DNA from: Crocinitomicaceae bacterium
GTDB taxonomy: Bacteria > Bacteroidota > Bacteroidia > Flavobacteriales_D > Crocinitomicaceae
Assembly (NCBI GenBank): GCA_023253775.1
Contig: JALRFI010000172.1
Location: 1 to 40,488, forward strand
Length of the DNA stretch: 40,488 nucleotides
Reading direction: 5' to 3'
Shown: piece by piece, positions 8,902-17,900 of the stretch
Layout: each line of letters opens with the position of its first letter
Position numbering within the stretch: position 1 is the first letter of the stretch
The notes under the pieces: generated by a model
What the model was told of the DNA's origin: nothing
Databases searched by the model: none
The model's input: only the letters and a program-made list of their open reading frames with translations
Position numbers and translations under genes: made by a program

Positions 8902-9501
8902 ATGACAGAAGATATTAAAGCATTGAGCTATTGCGTAGGAATGAGTATCGCAGGAAGTTTGATCGATCAGCAATTAGCTGGAATAGATACTGCGACACTT
9001 GCAGAAGCAATTGATGACGCATTTACAGGAAAAGAACCGAAATATTCACCAGATGAAGCGAATGCGATCATACAGCGATTCATGCAACTTCAAATGGAGA
9101 AGCAATTTGAACAAAATAAAATTGAAGGCGAAGAATTTCTAAAGCAAAATGCACTAAATGAATTAGTGTGCATAACAGCTTCAGGACTTCAGTATGAAGT
9201 TTTGGTAGAAGGAAATGGTTCAAAACCAGATGCGAACAGTACAGTCACCGTGCACTACCATGGAACTTTGGTAGATGGAACGGTGTTCGATAGTTCGGTG
9301 ACAAGAAATGAACCAGCTACGTTTGGCGTTCGTCAGGTGATTCCAGGTTGGACTGAAGCATTACAGTTGATGAATCAGGGGGCGAAATACAGATTGTATA
9401 TTCCACAGGAATTGGCCTATGGCGCAAATCCTCATCCCGGTGGGCCGATCAAGCCATACAGTACTTTAATTTTTGATGTTGAACTTTTAGAAATAGCGTA
9501 A
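8902..9501 (+). CDS. FKBP-type peptidyl-prolyl isomerase, FklB-like, cytoplasmic
   Basis: 199 residues without a signal peptide. Residues 1-90 match the helical FKBP_N dimerisation domain (LSYCVGMSIAGSL and a long charged helix). Residues 105-198 form a complete FKBP catalytic domain with the active-site Tyr (VHYHG), FDSS, VIPGW, LAYG and a closing IFDVELLEI strand. This is the plan of E. coli FklB, which isomerises Xaa-Pro bonds. Its stop overlaps the next gene's ATG by one base (TAATG), so the two FKBP genes are co-transcribed. Confidence 0.92.
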   Translation: MTEDIKALSYCVGMSIAGSLIDQQLAGIDTATLAEAIDDAFTGKEPKYSPDEANAIIQRFMQLQMEKQFEQNKIEGEEFLKQNALNELVCITASGLQYEVLVEGNGSKPDANSTVTVHYHGTLVDGTVFDSSVTRNEPATFGVRQVIPGWTEALQLMNQGAKYRLYIPQELAYGANPHPGGPIKPYSTLIFDVELLEIA

Positions 9502-10445
9502 TGAAGAAGTTTTTGTTTTTATTCGTCGCTGCCATTGCGTTATCGGCTTGTGGAGGTGATAAAGAGGAAGTGAAGGAAGAGGTTGTTGAATTGAAAGATT
9601 TTAAAGATCGTCTTTCATATGTTCTCGGTTCTGTAAATGCTAAATCGATTGTTGGTCAGGAGGATCCAAATGTAGCAAGACTGGATATGAATCTTGTTGC
9701 AAAAGGTTTTGAGTCCAATTTGAATGATAATATGCCTGATGGTTGTGAGGAAACGCTGATGAAGTTGTTTGGACCTTATTACCAGGATTTTGATTCTACT
9801 TATGCTGCTGAAGGTGCAGAGTGTTTGGGTAAGTTAACAGCGTATGCCTTTTACCGTGATATGAATAGCCTTGGTGGATTGGAAAAGATCGATCTTAAAA
9901 TGGTCGTGAGTGGATTCAGACATGGATTAATGAAAAAGGACACGTTGATTGCTGATGCTGAAAAGCAAAGCATTCTTCAAAATTTCATCATGGATCTGAA
10001 TGTTACGAATGGAAAGAAGATGATGGCGGAAGCAAAAAAGAAGCCTGGTGTTCAGGTTTTTGAGAACGGTATCATCATGGAAGTGATTCAGGAAGGAAAA
10101 GGTGGAAATCCTGGAGCAACTGACGATGTGAAGGTTGAATATATCCTCACATCAGCAACAGGAGATACGATCCAGAGCTCTTATGATATGAAAAAGACAA
10201 ATGGTTCTGCTGAATCGGTTGCCTTGAAATTGAACGGTGGTGTGATCCCTGGTTGGAGTTATGCCTTACCTAAAATGAAAAAAGGTGGGAAATATAGATT
10301 ATGGGTTCCTTGGGAGCTTGCCTATGGTGAACAAATGGGTAAAGAGTCTCTTTGCTTCTTTATTGAGCTCGTAGATTACGCAAAGGAAGGGTCGTTTGTG
10401 AAACCTGACCCAATGCCTAATCCGGGAGCAGCGGCAGGATTTTAA
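9501..10445 (+). CDS. FKBP-type lipoprotein with duplicated N-terminal domain and degenerate active site
   Basis: 314 residues. The N-terminus (FLFLFVAAIALSACGG) is a lipoprotein signal with lipobox LSAC, so it is membrane-anchored. Two helical FKBP_N-like modules follow: about residues 32-95 (RLSYVLGSVNAKS) and about 110-180 (KLTAYAFYRDMNSL). The FKBP_C domain is at about 205-300 and keeps GVIPGWSYALPKM and WELAYGEQ, but the FDSS active-site stretch reads IQSSYD, so catalysis is doubtful and a chaperone role is plausible. The C-terminal tail is Pro/Gly-rich. It is translationally coupled to the cytoplasmic FKBP and is probably a secreted-protein folding factor. Confidence 0.85.
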   Translation: MKKFLFLFVAAIALSACGGDKEEVKEEVVELKDFKDRLSYVLGSVNAKSIVGQEDPNVARLDMNLVAKGFESNLNDNMPDGCEETLMKLFGPYYQDFDSTYAAEGAECLGKLTAYAFYRDMNSLGGLEKIDLKMVVSGFRHGLMKKDTLIADAEKQSILQNFIMDLNVTNGKKMMAEAKKKPGVQVFENGIIMEVIQEGKGGNPGATDDVKVEYILTSATGDTIQSSYDMKKTNGSAESVALKLNGGVIPGWSYALPKMKKGGKYRLWVPWELAYGEQMGKESLCFFIELVDYAKEGSFVKPDPMPNPGAAAGF

Positions 10446-10446
10446 T

Positions 10447-10476
10447 AAAAAAGGAGGTGAATTCACCTCCTTTTTT
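10447..10476. terminator. bidirectional terminator between convergent genes
   Basis: A perfect palindrome with core GGAGGTGAATTCACCTCC, flanked by six A on the left and six T on the right, between the FKBP lipoprotein and the converging gene at 10487. It should act on both strands. Confidence 0.9.
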
Positions 10477-10486
10477 ATTTTTCGAA

Positions 10487-11107
10487 TTACTCGTCTTCAT
10501 CAGATTCTCGAATTTCTTTCTTTTTATTTCCTAGTGGGAAGAAAAAGCTAATTCGATAAATTACAGGAATTCTTTTTACAATCTGACCAGTTGTAGGATC
10601 CTTTATTGACATTTTATAAGCACTACGAAACGGGCTATTTAAACTATTTACCAAGTCATAATAGAGGCCAGCATTCAATCGAACTATTCCATTAAATTCT
10701 TTTGAAAATCCAGCACAAAGAAATATCGTTGGCACAAACTTTTTAAATATGGCGCTTGTATCGATAAATACATTCTTATTTCTTAACACCTCTGCTTCAA
10801 ATCCCCCGAAAACAACGTTTCTATATCTGCCGTGAAGAAAGAAACCAATTCCTAGATTATTGTAGCTGAATGAGTTTGTTGAATAATAGGGCTGCGACCA
10901 TGCTCGCTGGTATCGGAGAGTTGGCCCCAAAATAATATTTTCATTCATTCTGAATCCAAATTTTGGACCTAGCTCCAAAACACCTCCAATGGAAGAAGCA
11001 TTAAAGGATGCATCAATTCCGATTTCATGTCCTTCCACATTTTTTTGAGCTAGTAATGAATTTTGATAAAAAATGATCAAAACCGAAACAACAAGTATTC
11101 TTTGCAT
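10487..11107 (-). CDS. outer-membrane beta-barrel protein, hypothetical
   Basis: 206 residues with a cleavable signal peptide (MQRILVVSVLIIFYQNSLLAQ). The mature part alternates Gly- and aromatic-rich beta strands (LGPKFGFRMNENIILGPTLR) typical of small 8-strand outer-membrane barrels. The last strand IYRISFFFPLG is followed by a charged tail (KKKEIRESDEDE), unusual for a barrel, which normally ends on an aromatic residue. No specific function is recognised. It is transcribed divergently from folD and ends on the shared terminator. Confidence 0.75.
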   Translation of the reverse strand: MQRILVVSVLIIFYQNSLLAQKNVEGHEIGIDASFNASSIGGVLELGPKFGFRMNENIILGPTLRYQRAWSQPYYSTNSFSYNNLGIGFFLHGRYRNVVFGGFEAEVLRNKNVFIDTSAIFKKFVPTIFLCAGFSKEFNGIVRLNAGLYYDLVNSLNSPFRSAYKMSIKDPTTGQIVKRIPVIYRISFFFPLGNKKKEIRESDEDE

Positions 11108-11197
11108 AGTAATTCCTTTAGAGTAAAATTAACATTTGTTAGCTAAATTATGTGGATGATTAAATTGTTGAAGTTTAGTTAATCCTTTTAGTCATAT

Positions 11198-11205
11198 TAT
11201 CTTTG
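11198..11205 (+). promoter_or_regulatory. folD promoter -7 element
   Basis: TATCTTTG matches TAnnTTTG exactly, with GTTTAG at about 11173-11178 as a near-match -33 element. The implied transcription start is about 14 bases before the folD ATG. Confidence 0.6.
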
Positions 11206-11224
11206 AGGCAAATTATTCAATCAC

Positions 11225-12103
11225 ATGCAGATTCTAGACGGTAGATCCACATCAGAAATGATCCGAAAAGAACTTTCTGAAGCAGTGCAGGAACGAAAAA
11301 AGAATGGGAAGAAGATTCCGCATCTTGCAGCCGTTCTTGTAGGAAATGATGGTGGATCAATGACTTATGTCGGTGCCAAGGTGAAAGCATGTGATCAGAT
11401 CGGATTCGAATCGACTTTGATCCGATATGATGAATCAGTGCCCGAAGAGATTCTTTTGGCAAAGATCCATGCGCTTAATGAAGATAAGAGTATCGACGGA
11501 TTTATTGTGCAGCTGCCATTACCTCAACATATCGATGAAATGAAAATCACCCAGGCAATCGATCCAAAGAAAGACGTCGACGGATTTCATCCGGTGAATT
11601 TGGGGAATATGATCTTGAATTTACCTGGATTTCTTCCTGCAACTCCAGCAGGGATCGTTGAGCTGTTGAAGAGAAATAATATTGAGACGGAAGGAAAGAA
11701 TTGTGTGATCATCGGCAGAAGTAACATCGTTGGAACACCCTTAAGTCTTCTTCTTGCTAGAAATAGCAACCCTGGGAATTGTACTGTGACCTTAGCGCAC
11801 AGCAAGACTAAAAATCTCAAAGAGTTGTGTCTCAGCGCGGATATTCTTGTTGCAGCATTGGGTAAACCAGAATTTGTGACGGCAGAAATGGTTAAGGAAG
11901 GGGCAATAGTTATCGATGTTGGAACTACAAGAGTTGAAGATGCCTCCAGAGCGAGAGGATGGAGATTGAAAGGGGATGTGAAATTCGATGAGGTCGCTGA
12001 AAAATGTTCGTACATTACTCCTGTGCCGGGCGGTGTTGGACCTATGACTATTTCGTCATTGATGATCAATACGTTAAAGGCGATGGAATTAAAAGGTAAA
12101 TAA
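11225..12103 (+). CDS. folD: bifunctional methylene-THF dehydrogenase / methenyl-THF cyclohydrolase
   Basis: 292 residues, normal length for FolD, which interconverts 5,10-methylene-THF and 10-formyl-THF in one-carbon metabolism using NADP+. Visible motifs: Tyr48 and Lys52 of the catalytic YVGAK segment, [11 protein letters not shown], the nucleotide-binding [21 protein letters not shown], and the C-terminal [18 protein letters not shown] 11225 follows a clear promoter by a short leader. A lipoprotein gene begins 22 bases after the stop and probably shares the transcript. Confidence 0.97.
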   Translation: MQILDGRSTSEMIRKELSEAVQERKKNGKKIPHLAAVLVGNDGGSMTYVGAKVKACDQIGFESTLIRYDESVPEEILLAKIHALNEDKSIDGFIVQLPLPQHIDEMKITQAIDPKKDVDGFHPVNLGNMILNLPGFLPATPAGIVELLKRNNIETEGKNCVIIGRSNIVGTPLSLLLARNSNPGNCTVTLAHSKTKNLKELCLSADILVAALGKPEFVTAEMVKEGAIVIDVGTTRVEDASRARGWRLKGDVKFDEVAEKCSYITPVPGGVGPMTISSLMINTLKAMELKGK

Positions 12104-12125
12104 TAAACACTTAATAACAATTGAA

Positions 12126-12761
12126 ATGAGAAAGTTGATGCTCCTTATGGCAGGTTTTGTTGGGATTCTAATCCTTGATTCTTGCTCTTCGTCTAACAAT
12201 GTTGTTGGCGGAGGAATGTTCCAGAAAAGAAAATACACTGGTGGCGTTTATTTGGATAGAGCCGGAAAAGTAAAAAAGAATACGGACATTGAAGAGTATG
12301 ATATCCATAGGCTGGAGGAAGAAAGTCAGAAGAAATATGTTTCTACTACTTCTATTTATGGCGAGAATGAAATGTTCAATGAAGAAGAGGAGACAACTTC
12401 GAGGATTTCTTCATCAGATAACATAGAAGCTATTAATTCGGAAAATGAAACAAATAAGGAACCAGCTTTCAAGATGAATTTGAATTCGAATTTTAAGTCT
12501 GGACAAGTACTTAGTTCAATGAAACAAAACGTTCAAAATTTATCTTCAGAAGCGAAACAAACGATTAGTAAGAAAGTGGTTACGCCAGCAAGTAATGGCA
12601 GTGTAGGAGATTTGGTATTGATAATTTTGTTGGTCATTTTAATTATTATTCTGCTTTCTTTTTTACTAAATCTTTTAAGTCCTCTATTTTCAGGTATTAT
12701 CGGTTTGATTTTAACCGTTTTATTGATCTACTTTATTTTGCGTTATTTTGGTATAATTTAG
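12126..12761 (+). CDS. hypothetical lipoprotein with C-terminal hydrophobic domain
   Basis: 211 residues. A lipoprotein signal (LLMAGFVGILILDSC) is followed by KRKYTGGVYLDRAGKVKK, a basic motif I associate with a Bacteroidota envelope family of unknown function. A low-complexity Ser/Glu/Asn middle follows. The last 50 residues are strongly hydrophobic (about two membrane helices, LVLIILLVILIIILLSFLL and a second ending YFGII). The fold would span the inner membrane at the C-terminus while the N-terminus is lipid-anchored. It is probably co-transcribed with folD, with no evident functional tie. Confidence 0.72.
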   Translation: MRKLMLLMAGFVGILILDSCSSSNNVVGGGMFQKRKYTGGVYLDRAGKVKKNTDIEEYDIHRLEEESQKKYVSTTSIYGENEMFNEEEETTSRISSSDNIEAINSENETNKEPAFKMNLNSNFKSGQVLSSMKQNVQNLSSEAKQTISKKVVTPASNGSVGDLVLIILLVILIIILLSFLLNLLSPLFSGIIGLILTVLLIYFILRYFGII

Positions 12762-12770
12762 GAGAAAGTC

Positions 12771-12812
12771 ATTCATAAAAAAAGGAGACCATGGTCTCCT
12801 TTTTTTATGAAT
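12771..12812. terminator. perfect 42-bp palindrome, bidirectional terminator
   Basis: The 21-base left arm (starting ATTCATAAAAAAAGG) is exactly the reverse complement of the right arm, with core GGAGACCATGGTCTCC and A/T tracts on each side. It lies between the convergent genes ending at 12761 and 12825. Confidence 0.9.
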
Positions 12813-12824
12813 AAATGAAATGGT

Positions 12825-14315
12825 TTAAAGTCTTTCTAATGGTGTTTTAACTCCATCAACTAAGGAGTAACATGCCAGCTTGTCTTTGAATACGGATGAT
12901 TTGAAAACTGATCTGTTTAAAAGCATTCTAACACATTCCTGAATACCTTCCACAATTGATGGGTGAGGATGGATCAATTCCGAAAGTATCTCGATAGGCA
13001 TTTGGAGTTTAACCAATAATCCAACTGCCTGTATTGCAGTAGAAGCATGTTCTCCAACTACCCTCATTCCAAGAATTCTCATCTGTTCGTCATTTGTAAC
13101 AATGATCTTGAAGAAGCCTTGAGTTTTACGCATTGCTATTGCTCGAGTTACTAAAGAATAGTCTAGTTTTACGACCTTAACAGGGATGTTTTGTTGCTCG
13201 CATTGCTGCTCATTAACGCCAACACTCGCCACCTCAGGATTTAGAAACATAATCGTGCAAACATTTTCATAGGAAAGTCTCTCGGGTTTGTTTCCGAAAG
13301 CTTTTTCAACAGCATGTCTTGCTTCAATCTCTCCCATATTTACAAGAGCGATCCTCCCGGAAACGTCTCCGACTGCATAGATATTTGGTACATTCGTCCT
13401 CGTATCATCATCACCGATGTGTATTCCCCTTTTTGACATTTGCACTCCTGCCTCTTCAAGCCCAAGCCCTTCAACATTTGGCGATCTTCCTATCGACAAA
13501 AGAGCTTTTTCAACATTAATGATTTCTTTTCGTCCATCTTCATAAGAAAGCTCATATTCCACCTGTCCATTCACAATTTCCATTCTTTCCAAATTGGCTT
13601 TAGAATGTATTGTTACACCTTTGGACGTGAGATTGGCAGCTATCAATTTCGAGATGTCTTCATCTTCGAAAGGCAAAATTCTCTCCTGACGATCGATGAT
13701 GTATACTTTTGTTTTCCCCAAATTCGAAAAGATAGTGGCGTATTCACAACCTATTACTCCGGCTCCAACGATCACCAGACTTTTTGGGTATTCATCTAGC
13801 TGATCGATCCCATCGCTCGTCATTATTATCTTTTCATCTACTGGGATATTTGAAACCTTTCTTGGGTGACTTCCGGTTGCCAAAATGATGTTGTCGCCCC
13901 AGATCACTTTTTCAGTGCCCTCATGATAGATGGTCACTTCATTAGCGTTGTTCAGAACACCTTTTCCTCTTTCATATGTGAGGAGTTTGTTCATCGTTTC
14001 GGTTTGAAGCAATTTTATATGACATGAATATTGAAATTTTCGCTCAAAAATCGCTTCTGCAAGTGTTCTCTTGATCTCGTTCCAGGAAACTTCATAGGGC
14101 GCCCTTCCTTCAGAAACGATCGTGTCGTTAATGTTTGCAACCTTATTTGAGATTTCCCATAGTGTTTTTGATGAGAGAGCTCCGTTGTACACACCCGCGC
14201 CACCAACTTTATCTTTTTCGATCAGGCAAACCTTTTTTCCAAAGTCAATTCCTCTCATTGCTGCAGCATAACCTGCGGGCCCTCCTCCAATAACAATCAG
14301 ATCAAATTTCTCCAT
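12825..14315 (-). CDS. lipoamide-dehydrogenase-fold flavoprotein lacking redox cysteines
   Basis: 496 residues from ATG at 14315. The track's longer start at 14387 overlaps the divergent gene and adds a non-homologous leader. It is an FAD/NAD(P) enzyme of the class I pyridine nucleotide-disulfide reductase family: FAD motif VIGGGPAGYAAAMRG, NAD motif IVGAGVIGCEYATIF, second FAD motif AVGDVSGRIAL, and a dimerisation domain with HPHPSIVE (His and Glu of the acid-base pair kept). The disulfide segment, normally GGxCLNxGCxPSK, reads GGAGVYNGALSSK, so both cysteines are replaced (Gly41, Ala46). It cannot act as a dithiol lipoamide dehydrogenase; a pyridine nucleotide transhydrogenase-like (SthA-type) or diaphorase role is more plausible. 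No 2-oxoacid dehydrogenase genes are adjacent. Confidence 0.88.
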   Translation of the reverse strand: MEKFDLIVIGGGPAGYAAAMRGIDFGKKVCLIEKDKVGGAGVYNGALSSKTLWEISNKVANINDTIVSEGRAPYEVSWNEIKRTLAEAIFERKFQYSCHIKLLQTETMNKLLTYERGKGVLNNANEVTIYHEGTEKVIWGDNIILATGSHPRKVSNIPVDEKIIMTSDGIDQLDEYPKSLVIVGAGVIGCEYATIFSNLGKTKVYIIDRQERILPFEDEDISKLIAANLTSKGVTIHSKANLERMEIVNGQVEYELSYEDGRKEIINVEKALLSIGRSPNVEGLGLEEAGVQMSKRGIHIGDDDTRTNVPNIYAVGDVSGRIALVNMGEIEARHAVEKAFGNKPERLSYENVCTIMFLNPEVASVGVNEQQCEQQNIPVKVVKLDYSLVTRAIAMRKTQGFFKIIVTNDEQMRILGMRVVGEHASTAIQAVGLLVKLQMPIEILSELIHPHPSIVEGIQECVRMLLNRSVFKSSVFKDKLACYSLVDGVKTPLERL

Positions 14316-14385
14316 GTTTTTTATCTTCGCTGTAAATATATTAAAGCTTGGCAGAGCCTGAACAATTTTCTGAAGAATAAATCGC

Positions 14386-14877
14386 ATGAAGGAAAGTTAC
14401 CGAGAATTATTGGTCACAGACAAAGGGAAAAAAGGAGAGATCAAAAAGCTTTTTAAAAATCTAAAGTCAAAGAAACCGAAAGATCTGGATCAAAAGATCC
14501 ACACTCTGCACAATGATGCATTTAAAAAGATCGATTGTCTGGAATGTGCAAATTGTTGTAAAACGACAAGTCCAATTTTCAGAGACGCCGACATACGCCG
14601 GATTTCAAAACATTTGAAAATAAAAGAGGCAAAGCTCATTAGTGATTACCTGAAAATGGATGAAGAGAATGATTACGTCCTTAAGAGCTCTCCCTGTGTC
14701 TTTTTAGGCGAGGATAATTATTGTTCAATTTATGAAGTAAGACCTCTTGCTTGCAGAGAATATCCGCATACAGACAGAAAAAACATGGTTCAAATTCTAG
14801 ATTTAACATTGAAAAACACGGAGGTGTGTCCTGCAGTGGGACTTATTGTGTCTCAATTCCTTGGTAAAAATTCGTAA
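14386..14877 (+). CDS. YkgJ-family cysteine cluster protein
   Basis: 163 residues. A basic N-terminal helix (KLFKNLKSKKPKD) precedes the cysteine cluster: CLECANCC at about residues 46-53, then PCVFL, CSIY, RPLACREYPH and a final Cys near residue 144. This is the YkgJ / UPF0153 pattern, thought to bind an Fe-S cluster or zinc; the biochemical role is unknown. It diverges from the flavoprotein gene across a gap of 70 bases, so both could share control. The next gene starts 53 bases after the stop. Confidence 0.88.
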   Translation: MKESYRELLVTDKGKKGEIKKLFKNLKSKKPKDLDQKIHTLHNDAFKKIDCLECANCCKTTSPIFRDADIRRISKHLKIKEAKLISDYLKMDEENDYVLKSSPCVFLGEDNYCSIYEVRPLACREYPHTDRKNMVQILDLTLKNTEVCPAVGLIVSQFLGKNS

Positions 14878-14930
14878 GCCAACTATTTTTTAGCTATTTT
14901 CGTCTGGAACTGTGAAACTAATGCTAAACT

Positions 14931-17900
14931 ATGAAATTATTCAGTAAATACATGGCGTTCAGTTATGTGTTTTTTCTATCACTTTTTTCTTATTCACAAC
15001 GAGCAAAAGAAGGGAACTATACAGTAACAGCCTCGAATACTGTAGTCAATACCTATACAACCATGACGGCTAACGCAAGTGCTGGGGCGACATCAATAAG
15101 TGTTACCAGTAATGCAATGTCAGGAGGTGTCTTCAGCGGAAATCTAGCTGCTGGTGATCTCATTATGATTATTCAGATGCAGGGTGCCTCAATAGACGTA
15201 AACACTATACCTACTGCTGTTTGGGGTGGAAATTATACTGTAATGGTTTCAGAGTGGATTGAATGGTGGCTGTATGCAGAGCTATGGGGAACAGTTTTGA
15301 ACTATAACAATTCTGGAAAGTTTGAGCAAGTCGAAGTAAAGAGTGTTTCTGGTTCAAACACCATTAATTTACAATGTGGTCTCCAAAATAATTACACATC
15401 TGCAGGCAAGGTTCAGGTAATTAGAGTCCCGAGATTTGACAACCTTACACTAAACTCAAATACTTCAATTGTTCCTACTTTGTGGAACGCATCTACGGGA
15501 GGTGTTGTTGCGATTGAAGTTAATGGAAATCTAACTTTAAATGCCAATTCGAGAATTTCAGCTTCTGGATATGGATTCAGAGGGGCTGTAGCGAATAATG
15601 TTGGAACCACTCTGAGTGGTGGAGCGACATGTGGATATGGACCTGGGTATGGTTGTACATTTTTAGGTTCTAATGTTTCTTCTAATGGTGGTCGTAAAGG
15701 AGAAGGCATAGCAGGTTATGAAACTGAATATGCAGTATTGTATTCGGAATTTGGCAGAGGGGCTCCTGCGAACGGAGGCGGAGGTGGAGGATACACAAAT
15801 TCGGGAGGAGGTGGAGGTTCCAACATCGGAGTTGGAACTTATACAGGAAAAGGGGTTCCGAATCCAACGTATAATGCTGCATGGAATTTGGAACTTCCTG
15901 GCTTAGGAGGTTCGAGCAGTCCTGGTGGAGGAAGAGGTGGTTATACTGTTAGTTCTTCAGATCAGAATGCTCTCACTCTTGGTCCTAATCAGGCTGCTTG
16001 GAGTGGTGCCGGTCGTCAGATCAATGGTGGTTTAGGTGGTCATTCTCTTACTTATGATGCTACTCGGCTTTTTATGGGCGGCGGAGGTGGTGCTGGTGAT
16101 CAGGATAATGGACAAGGTGGCGGCGGAGGCCGTGGTGGCGGTATTGCACATGTGACGGTCTACGGAAATATTTCAGGTACGGGAATTATTGAGGCCGATG
16201 GTTCAGTTGGTCAGAACTCAAATCCTAATAATCAGGTGCCGGTAATTTCGCCAACCTCTGCTCAGAGAAAGGGTAATGATGGAGCAGGTGGAGGAGGAGC
16301 AGGTGGGGCTGTATATATTAAAAATTCTTCTGTTATTCCTGCAGGAATTCAAGTTTATGCTCGAGGAGGAAACGGAGGGAATCAGGTGTTGAGCTCATAT
16401 TTTTCAGGAACGTCCTTTGAAGCAGGAGGACCTGGAGGTGCTGGTTCAGGTGGACAGATTGCATTCACTAGCGGAACTCCAACGACCTCAGTTGCTGGTG
16501 GAAATTCTGGAACAACGAATTCAGGTCAACTGAATGAATTTCCTCCAAATGGTGCAACGAATGGTGCATCCGGAATTGGGGGGATCGCAACTACGATATT
16601 TAACATGACAGCAAATAATGCAACTGTTTGTGGTAGTGGATCGGCAACATTATCGGTTAATGTTACTGGAATAGCACCCGGAACAATTACATGGTATACG
16701 ACACCTTATGGTAATGTAAGTGTTGGAACGGGAACAAGTTATACTCCAACTCCCACACCAGCGACTACAACAACTTTTTACGTAGGTGTGTGTCCAGGTA
16801 CATTCAGAGTGCCGGTTACGATAACTGTCAATCCAGCGCCTGCTATCAGTGGTACACCAATCTTAACGAATCCAAGTTGCTCAACCCCTGGAAGTATAAC
16901 AGGCTTAACAGCATCTGGTGGCACCGGTGCTTTGACGTATAACTGGAACTCAGTTGTTACAGCTGGACCAAACCTAACAAATGCGTCCGCAGGATCTTAT
17001 ACTTTAATCGTTACAGATGCATTAGGCTGCACAGCCTCCTCAGGACCTCACACCTTAACAGGTATTTCGGGTCCAACAATTGACAATACTGCTGTTGTTG
17101 TATCAAGCGAAATTTGTAACGGCACATTTGGTAGTATTACTGGATTGATCGCGACCGGAAATAGTCTTACTTACGCATGGAATAATGGTGGAGGTTCCTC
17201 TTTGAATGCAACAAATTTATTTTCTGGCACCTACACCTTAACAGTTACCGATAATTTGGGTTGTACCGCTACTTCAGGACCTTACGCAGTCGCTTTTGTG
17301 GCTGGGCCAAGTATCGACGACTCCGGAATTTCCATCATAAATGAAACATGTACTGCTTCGAATGGTTCAATCTCTGGAATCACATCGAGTGGTTCAGGAT
17401 TATCCTATTCATGGTCCAATGGGGGTGGTTCTAGTCTTAATGCATCGAATTTATCCGCAGGAAGTTATTCTTTGACGGTGACTGATGGAAATGGGTGCAC
17501 CGATAACTCTGGGCCATACAGCATTACAGATTCACCTGCTCCAGTGATTGATATCTCATCCATAGTTTTGAATGATGAGAATTGTGGAAATTCCGATGGA
17601 TCCATCGCAGGGATAACAGTAAGTGGTGGATCTCCGGCATACCTAATCTCGTGGACTAATACTTCACAAACAACATTGGATCTTTCTGGATTAAGCTCCG
17701 GATCATACTCTTTAACCGTTAGTGATCAGTTAGGATGTTCGGCCACGGCTGGCCCATTCTCAATTGCTAATCAGACAGGTACTACGATAGATAATTCAAA
17801 TGTCGTAGTTCAGGATGAGATCTGTAATGGCACATTGGGTTCAATTTCCGGATTAGTTGTAAGTGGCGGACAGGTTCCATTAGTTTATGCATGGAATGCT

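Noticed and set aside
11587-12120. 177-residue minus-strand ORF
   Set aside because: It is the antisense shadow of folD, whose motifs are unambiguous.
14316-14387. N-terminal extension of the flavoprotein (track start 14387)
   Set aside because: It overlaps the divergent YkgJ gene's start and the FAD motif begins right after the ATG at 14315.
15760-16560. Gly-rich DNA resembling a tandem-repeat or phase-variable tract
   Set aside because: The GGA/GGT codons encode Gly runs but vary in order and length; no uniform unit prone to slippage is present.
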